Shown: positions 20,183 to 24,930 of the stretch, piece by piece
How positions within the stretch are numbered: position 1 is the first letter of the stretch
Layout: every line of letters begins with the position of its first letter
DNA from: an uncultured Clostridia bacterium
Lineage (GTDB): Bacteria; Bacillota; Clostridia; Oscillospirales; Oscillospiraceae
Reading direction: 5' to 3'
Assembly: GCA_946539175.1 (NCBI GenBank)
Contig: CAMNHH010000009.1
Span: 1 to 24,930, forward strand
DNA: 24,930 bases
The notes under the pieces: generated by a model
Database searches by the model: none
Seen by the model: the letters and a program-made list of their open reading frames with translations, nothing else
Told to the model about the DNA's origin: nothing
Made by a program: the position numbers and the translations under genes

Positions 20183-22423
20183 ATGAAGAACATCAAGAAG
20201 CTTCTTGCTCTTCTGCTGGTTGTTGCCATGGTCGCCGCTATGTTCGCCGGCTGCCAGGAGAGCAACACCGGTAAGGAGACCGATGCCGCCAAGACTGACG
20301 CGCCCGCCACCGGCGAGCCCGCCAAGACTGACGCACCTGCCACTGACGCTCCCGCCACTGACACGCCTGCCACTGACGAGCCCGTCGGCCCCGTGGAATA
20401 CGAGGGCTACGTCAGCCAGCTGGACGCCGAGGGCAACTACGTCCGCGGCGACGATGAGGAGATCTACGAGTCCATCTACGGCGAATTCGCCGCTCTGATG
20501 GAGGAGGCCCGCAACGCTGAGTCCAACGACGAGCGCTTCATTCTCGAAGCCAAGGCCGAGGCCGTGCTGCTGGACACCGCTACCATGATCCCCAACACCA
20601 CCCAGGGCGGCGCCTACACCATCTCCCGCGTGGCGCCCCGCACCGTTCCCTACGTCCAGTGGGGCAACGACGATGACCGCTGGCACTCCATGGTCATCTC
20701 CGACGAGTTCCTGACCCCCGAGGAGCGCAACGAGCTGCTGGACATGTGGGACAAGGCTGTTGCCGGCGAAGGCACCTATGATCCCGCCGCCTACCTGGAG
20801 AGCAAGGGCCACACCCTGCAGACCGACTACACCTACTCCTTCTCCACGCCTCCCGTTACCCTGGACTGGCTGAACACCGCTTCTCAGTCCGACACCGAGG
20901 TCACCGTGCAGACCGTTGACGGCCTGGTGGAGTACGACAACCTGGGCAACCTGCAGCCCAAGCTGGCTGAGTCCTGGGAAGTTTCCGACGACGGCCTGAC
21001 CTACACCTTCCATCTGCGCCAGGGCGTGAAGTGGTACACCGCTGAGGGTACCGAGTACGCCGAAGTGACCGCCAACGACTTCGTGACCGCCATGCACCAC
21101 ATGCTGGACGCCCAGGCCGGTCTGGAGTACCTCTGCGGCGGCGGCAACGCTGAGATCGTGGGCGTCGACGCCTACCTCTACGAGGGCGGCTCCTTCGACA
21201 ACGTGGGCGTCAAGGCTGTTGACGACTACACCCTGCAGTACACCCTGGCCAAGCCCGTTCCCTTCTTCATGACCATGCTGACCTACTCCATCTTCCTGCC
21301 CATCTGCACCTCCTTCTACGAAGCCAACGGCGGTGTGTACGGCATCGAGGAGTATGCCCAGCGCAACACCGACACCTACAAGTTCGGCCTGAACACCGAC
21401 GTTTCCTCTCAGGTCTACTGCGGTCCGTTCCTGCTGCAGAAGCTGCAGGGCGACTCCGAGATCCTCTGCGTCAAGAACGAGAAGTACTGGGATGCCGACA
21501 AGGTCACCCTGAACTCCATCAAGTGGGTCTTCGACAACGGCGAGAACCCCGACGCCACCTACAATGACTGCCTGAAGGGCGTCTACGCCGGCGTCACCCT
21601 GGGCAAGGCCTCCGGCCTGCTGGACAAGGCCATTGCCGACGGCAACTTCGACAAGTACGCCTACATCTCCGACACCACCTCCACCACCTACTTCGGCGGC
21701 CTGAACGTCAACCGCGGCACCTTCGGTCTGGAGTCCGGCGCCTGCGCCACCACCAAGACCGAGCAGGAGAAGGCTGACACCGTCACCGCTCTGAACAACA
21801 AGAACTTCCGCAAGGCCATGCAGCACGCCTTCGACAAGAAGACCCAGAACGCTGTGTCCCGCGGCGAGGAGCTGGCTGAGACCAACCTCCGCAACATGTA
21901 CACCATCCCCGCCTTCATGCGTCTTGAGAACGACGTCACCGACTCCGACGGCCACACCTTCACTGCCGGCACCGAGTACGGCGACCTGGTCCAGTACTAC
22001 TGCGATCAGATCGGCTGCAAGGTGAACTGCGCTGACGGCGTGGACGGCTGGTTCAACCCCACTGCCGCCAAGGAGTACCTTGAGGCTGCCAAGGCTGAGC
22101 TGGGCGAGAACGTCACCTGGCCCATCAAGATCGACGTGGTTTACTACTCCGCCAACGATACCCAGACCGCTCAGGCCAACGCCTACAAGGCCTCCATCGA
22201 GGGCACCCTGGGCACCGAGAACGTGGTCGTGAACCTGATCGAGGCTACCACCCCCGAGGACTTCTACGCCTGCGGCTACCGTGCCGCCAACGGCGAGGCC
22301 GGCAACTTCGATATGTTCTACGGCTCCGGCTGGGGCCCCGACTACGGCGATCCCTGCACCTACCTCAACACCTTCGACTACAACGTCGACGGCTACATGC
22401 TGAAGGTCGAGGGTCTGTTCTGA
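20183..22423 (+). CDS. AmiA/OppA-type peptide-binding lipoprotein, apparently circularly permuted
   Basis: The 746-residue protein has a lipoprotein signal (Cys24 in FAGC) and a repetitive linker of TDAPAT-like units to about residue 66. Next, residues about 72-213 resemble the segment that normally ends AmiA/OppA proteins: EFAALMEEARNAESNDERF, then AEAVLLDTATMIPNTTQGG, SRVAPRTVPYVQWG, and a closing helical tail with PAAYLESKGHTLQ. Only then does the usual N-terminal lobe begin (YTYSFSTPPVTLDWLNTASQ, 216-235), followed by LAESWEVSDDGLTYTFHLRQGVKW. The protein stops just after GWGPDYGDPCTYLNTF (717-731), where normal members continue for more than 100 residues. TATAGGAGGAATA precedes ATG 20183. 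It would bind peptides for the AmiC/AmiD-like permeases that follow. The family is certain; the permutation is inferred from remembered family order. Confidence 0.92.
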   Translation: MKNIKKLLALLLVVAMVAAMFAGCQESNTGKETDAAKTDAPATGEPAKTDAPATDAPATDTPATDEPVGPVEYEGYVSQLDAEGNYVRGDDEEIYESIYGEFAALMEEARNAESNDERFILEAKAEAVLLDTATMIPNTTQGGAYTISRVAPRTVPYVQWGNDDDRWHSMVISDEFLTPEERNELLDMWDKAVAGEGTYDPAAYLESKGHTLQTDYTYSFSTPPVTLDWLNTASQSDTEVTVQTVDGLVEYDNLGNLQPKLAESWEVSDDGLTYTFHLRQGVKWYTAEGTEYAEVTANDFVTAMHHMLDAQAGLEYLCGGGNAEIVGVDAYLYEGGSFDNVGVKAVDDYTLQYTLAKPVPFFMTMLTYSIFLPICTSFYEANGGVYGIEEYAQRNTDTYKFGLNTDVSSQVYCGPFLLQKLQGDSEILCVKNEKYWDADKVTLNSIKWVFDNGENPDATYNDCLKGVYAGVTLGKASGLLDKAIADGNFDKYAYISDTTSTTYFGGLNVNRGTFGLESGACATTKTEQEKADTVTALNNKNFRKAMQHAFDKKTQNAVSRGEELAETNLRNMYTIPAFMRLENDVTDSDGHTFTAGTEYGDLVQYYCDQIGCKVNCADGVDGWFNPTAAKEYLEAAKAELGENVTWPIKIDVVYYSANDTQTAQANAYKASIEGTLGTENVVVNLIEATTPEDFYACGYRAANGEAGNFDMFYGSGWGPDYGDPCTYLNTFDYNVDGYMLKVEGLF

Positions 22424-22460
22424 TCGGACAATCTTCATAACAGGCAAGTATGCGAACTGA

Positions 22461-22490
22461 CCGCATAGGGGAGCCTGCTCCCCTATGCGG
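22461..22490 (+). other. Intercistronic hairpin after the second binding-protein gene
   Basis: CCGCATAGGGGAG (22461-22473) and 22478-22490 form a perfect 13-bp stem with loop CCTG. No T-run follows. It is the counterpart of the hairpin after the first binding-protein gene. Confidence 0.7.
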
Positions 22491-22498
22491 CGCCAAGG

Positions 22499-22553
22499 AC
22501 GCCGCAGATCCTGCGGAGCATCCCGGAGGGTCTGCGGCGTTGTCCTCTTTTTT
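22499..22553 (+). terminator. Terminator between the second binding-protein and permease genes
   Basis: The arms 22499-22511 and 22528-22540 pair over 13 positions (one wobble), and TTTTTT lies at 22548-22553, eight bases beyond. It would limit read-through into the permeases, keeping them below the binding protein, or separate the units fully. Confidence 0.7.
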
Positions 22554-22569
22554 ACCCCGTTGCATGGGC

Positions 22570-22702
22570 GGAAAGCTGAGTTCTTTTCCCAGGCAGGGGC
22601 GCGCCCCCACGGAGCGTGGGAGCGGAACTTAGCTTTTCCCCGGCGAGACTACTCAGAAAAGGAGGCTGTCACGCAGGCGGCGGGTTCGTCACCGTTCGCC
22701 TG
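22570..22702 (+). other. Structured leader region before the AmiC-like permease
   Basis: An outer stem pairs 22570-22583 (GGAAAGCTGAGTTC) with 22625-22639, with one wobble and one bulge. Inside are the palindrome GGGGCGCGCCCC and a CCCACG-GAG-CGTGGG hairpin that share C residues. A second hairpin joins CAGGCG (about 22674-22679) to CGCCTG (about 22697-22702). AAAGGAGG at 22657-22664 has no start codon at a useful distance. It may be a regulatory leader; no known class is recognised. Confidence 0.4.
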
Positions 22703-22719
22703 TGATGCGGAGCAGAACT

Positions 22720-24303
22720 ATGAAAAAGTACATGTTCAAGCGCATTCTGTTCTCCATCTTCTCTCTGCTGGTTGTGGTTATGGTGGTTATGCTGCTGGTG
22801 TATACGGCAATTAACCGGAACGTCATTTTCCAGCAGGACGACGTGTGGAACAAGAGAAGCAACAACGACCAGAAGATGTATGAATACGCCCAGTATCAGA
22901 AGTACGGCTATCTGAACTACGCGGACTATTCCAGCTTCGTCAAGCAGAAGTACGTGAACCTCTACGGCGCGGAATACGAGACCCAGCCGGACTTCACCAC
23001 GGACCGGCAGGCCATCCAGAATTCCAAAACCTATCTGGAGAACCCCACCGTGCAGGAATTCATCAAGAAATATGAGGCGGAAGGCTATAAGATCGAGTAT
23101 CTGGAGCCGGTCAAGTTCAAGTCCGGCAAACTGAAAACCGGCGGCACCGGCTATCTGGTGGCCGTCAACGAGCTGCCTGTCACCAGCCGCCTTTGGAATT
23201 ATATCACCGGCTTCTTCAGCGTGGAGACCAAGAACGACGTGGAGGACCCTGCCCTCACCGAGCGTTACGTCCACTTTGAGAAGGACCCCTACTCCGGCCT
23301 CTTTGCCATAACGGGCTCCGGCACCCAGCACAAGTACCTGCTGTACTTTGACGGCCGTTTCCCCTTCATCCATCAGAACTTCATCCACATCAATCTGGGC
23401 TCCTCCTATACCACCTACCGGGGCCAGGAAATCACCCAGGTCATCAACACCCCCACCGGCGCCATGAACAACAAGCTCCAGCAGTTCCCCAACAAGATCG
23501 GCACCGATGAGTACGTGGATACCGCCATCGACTTCCACTCCCTGACCTACAATCCCGCGCCCCCCACCGACGCGGAGCTGGAGCAGTTCCCCGACCGCTA
23601 TACCTCTTACTCCTACCACATGATGGGCTTCTCCATGCTGGAGAACTCCTTCGTCATCGGCATCATCTCCCTGATCATTGCCTACTCCCTGGGCCTGCCC
23701 CTGGGCATTCTGATGGCCCGCCGCAAGGACAAGCTGGCGGACAAGCTGGGCAACGTGTACATCATCTTCATCATGTCTGTGCCCTCCCTGGCCTACATCT
23801 TCCTCTTCGCCGCCATCGGCACCAAGGTCTTCGGCCTGCCCTACAAGTTCGCCACGGCGGAGGTCAAGTGGATGGCCTACGTGCTGCCCACCATTTCTCT
23901 GGCCCTGCCCTCCATCGGCAGCCTGATGAAGTGGATGCGCCGCTATATGATCGACCAGATGAACTCCGACTACGTGAAGTTCGCCCGGGCCGAGGGCCTG
24001 TCTGAGAAGGAGATCTACCGGATCCACATCTCCCGGAACGCCCTGATCTATCTGGTCCACGGCATCCCGGCCAACATCCTGGCCTGTCTCACCGGCGCCA
24101 TCATCACCGAGCGCGTCTACGGCGTTCCCGGCGTGGGCAACCTGCTGACCACAGCCATCAACAAGCACGACAACGGCGTGATCGTGGCCTGTACCGTGTT
24201 CTACACCTCGCTGTCCATCATCTCTCTGATCCTGGGCGACCTGCTGCTGGCCAAGTATGACCCGAGAATTTCCCTTTCCAGCGAAGGAGGTGGCGGACGA
24301 TGA
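22720..24303 (+). CDS. AmiC/OppB-type oligopeptide permease with extracellular domain
   Basis: ATG 22720 is chosen over GTG 22702 and ATG 22705 because GGAG (22709-22712) lies seven bases upstream and the product MKKYMFKRIL matches the family. At 527 aa it matches the streptococcal AmiC type (about 500 aa), which differs from DppB in having a large extracellular domain after the first TM helix. Here that domain covers about residues 34-305 and includes the recognisable YVHFEKDPYSGLF, GSGTQHKYLLYFDGRFPFIH and INLGSSYTTYRG segments. Five TM helices follow from about 308, with EAA loop DYVKFARAEGLSEKEIYRIH (417-436) and ITERVYGVPGVGNLL. It should pair with the AmiD-like protein next to it; the stop overlaps that start by four bases. 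Confidence 0.95.
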   Translation: MKKYMFKRILFSIFSLLVVVMVVMLLVYTAINRNVIFQQDDVWNKRSNNDQKMYEYAQYQKYGYLNYADYSSFVKQKYVNLYGAEYETQPDFTTDRQAIQNSKTYLENPTVQEFIKKYEAEGYKIEYLEPVKFKSGKLKTGGTGYLVAVNELPVTSRLWNYITGFFSVETKNDVEDPALTERYVHFEKDPYSGLFAITGSGTQHKYLLYFDGRFPFIHQNFIHINLGSSYTTYRGQEITQVINTPTGAMNNKLQQFPNKIGTDEYVDTAIDFHSLTYNPAPPTDAELEQFPDRYTSYSYHMMGFSMLENSFVIGIISLIIAYSLGLPLGILMARRKDKLADKLGNVYIIFIMSVPSLAYIFLFAAIGTKVFGLPYKFATAEVKWMAYVLPTISLALPSIGSLMKWMRRYMIDQMNSDYVKFARAEGLSEKEIYRIHISRNALIYLVHGIPANILACLTGAIITERVYGVPGVGNLLTTAINKHDNGVIVACTVFYTSLSIISLILGDLLLAKYDPRISLSSEGGGGR

Positions 24304-24930
24304 ACGAAAAGAAAAAGAACGTGCCGCAGAGCAGCGAGGACCTGTTCCGCTTTATCGACAGCAACTCCATCTCCTCCGAGAAGATCGTGGCGCCCCGCTA
24401 TTCCTACTGGAAGTCCGTGTTCCGCGTCTTCTTCCGCAAGAAGATCAATATCTTCATGCTGGTGGCCCTGGCGCTGATCCTGCTGATCTCCTTCATCATG
24501 CCCAGCTTCTGGCACTATGATCCCATGGAGAACGTGCAGAACGCCGCCACCTTCAATCTGAGCCCCGCCAAGGCCCTGAAGTACTTCAACAATGGCTCCT
24601 TCTCCCTGAAGTGGTGCCTGGGCACCGGCGCCATGGGTAACTCCATCTTCTACGGCATCGTGGCCTCCGCCAAGACCTCTCTGACCCTGGCCGTGATCTG
24701 CGCCGCCATCAATATGGTGGTGGGCATCATCGTGGGCGCCCTGTGGGGCTACTCCAAGAAGGTGGACGCGGTGATGATCGTCATCTACAACATCATCGCC
24801 AACGTGCCCTACATCCTGCTGATCTCCGTGCTGGTGTACATCATCGGCTCCGGCTTCTGGAGCTTCATCTTCGCCCTGACCGTCACAGGCTGGCTGGGCA
24901 TCGCCTACTTCTTCCGTACCCAGGTCATGA
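24300..24930 (+). CDS. AmiD/OppC-type oligopeptide permease, 3' end beyond the window
   Basis: ATG 24300 overlaps the stop of the preceding permease (ATGA), and AAGGAGGTGG lies just upstream. About 210 residues are visible. A cytosolic N-terminus (EDLFRFIDSNSISSEKIVAP, resembling AmiD/OppC openings) leads to the first TM helix at about 50-68. A short external loop and four further TM helices follow before the edge. The motif normally read as GTDxxGRD is LGTGAMGNSIF here, a variant reminiscent of the looser motifs of Ami-type permeases. No large insert is present between the first and second TM helices, in contrast to the OppC-like protein of the first importer. The EAA loop and C-terminus are outside the window, as presumably are the two ATPase genes. 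Confidence 0.94.
   Translation, partial: MNEKKKNVPQSSEDLFRFIDSNSISSEKIVAPRYSYWKSVFRVFFRKKINIFMLVALALILLISFIMPSFWHYDPMENVQNAATFNLSPAKALKYFNNGSFSLKWCLGTGAMGNSIFYGIVASAKTSLTLAVICAAINMVVGIIVGALWGYSKKVDAVMIVIYNIIANVPYILLISVLVYIIGSGFWSFIFALTVTGWLGIAYFFRTQVM

Noticed and set aside
22674..22702. tRNA-like T-arm containing GTTCG
   Set aside because: No acceptor stem, anticodon arm or CCA-compatible end surrounds it; only one hairpin is present.

Overview
The window looks like chromosomal DNA from a GC-rich member of the Clostridia, most likely an Oscillospiraceae/Ruminococcaceae-type gut anaerobe. Three things point there: a 4-hydroxy-3-methylbut-2-enyl diphosphate reductase fused to an S1 ribosomal protein, the Firmicute order ylxM-ffh-rpsP-khpA-rimM-trmD, and lipoproteins with Thr/Ala/Pro/Glu-rich linkers behind a Cys lipobox. 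Every gene I can support lies on the + strand. The lineage is inferred from gene content; no rRNA gene is present.

Region 1 (1-5109) holds the end of plsC, the ispH-S1 fusion with an internal ribosome-binding site, a strong terminator, a beta-propeller lipoprotein, a DUF896 protein and a small acidic lipoprotein. Region 2 (5119-10429) is the SRP / ribosome-maturation cluster. A near-consensus promoter wrapped in two identical inverted repeats drives ylxM-ffh. A repeat-rich spacer with two matched hairpins precedes rpsP-khpA, which ends in a terminator. A low-GC insert carrying a membrane-protein ORF and its own repeat-borne promoter then separates khpA from rimM-trmD-sir2.

Region 3 (10430-19893) is a complete peptide/oligopeptide ABC importer. 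A four-TM protein is followed by a substrate-binding lipoprotein, two permeases, two ATPases and a one-TM protein, closed by a textbook terminator. Its second permease is about 2.5 times the normal length because about 430 residues of apparently repetitive sequence are inserted after the first TM helix. Its binding protein also carries an insert of about 180 residues.

Region 4 (19894-24930) begins a second importer of the streptococcal Ami/Opp type: a promoter with a long structured leader, a binding lipoprotein, a hairpin plus terminator, an AmiC-like permease and the start of an AmiD-like permease; its ATPases would lie beyond the right edge. The binding protein appears circularly permuted: the segment that normally ends AmiA/OppA proteins sits between the lipoprotein linker and the usual N-terminal lobe, and the protein stops where that segment would normally begin.

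The strongest leads are the apparent permutation of the second binding protein, the repeat domain inside the first OppC-like permease, the phased operator-like pair at ylxM and the internal start in ispH-S1. All family assignments come from reading motifs and remembered family architecture; no database search was run.
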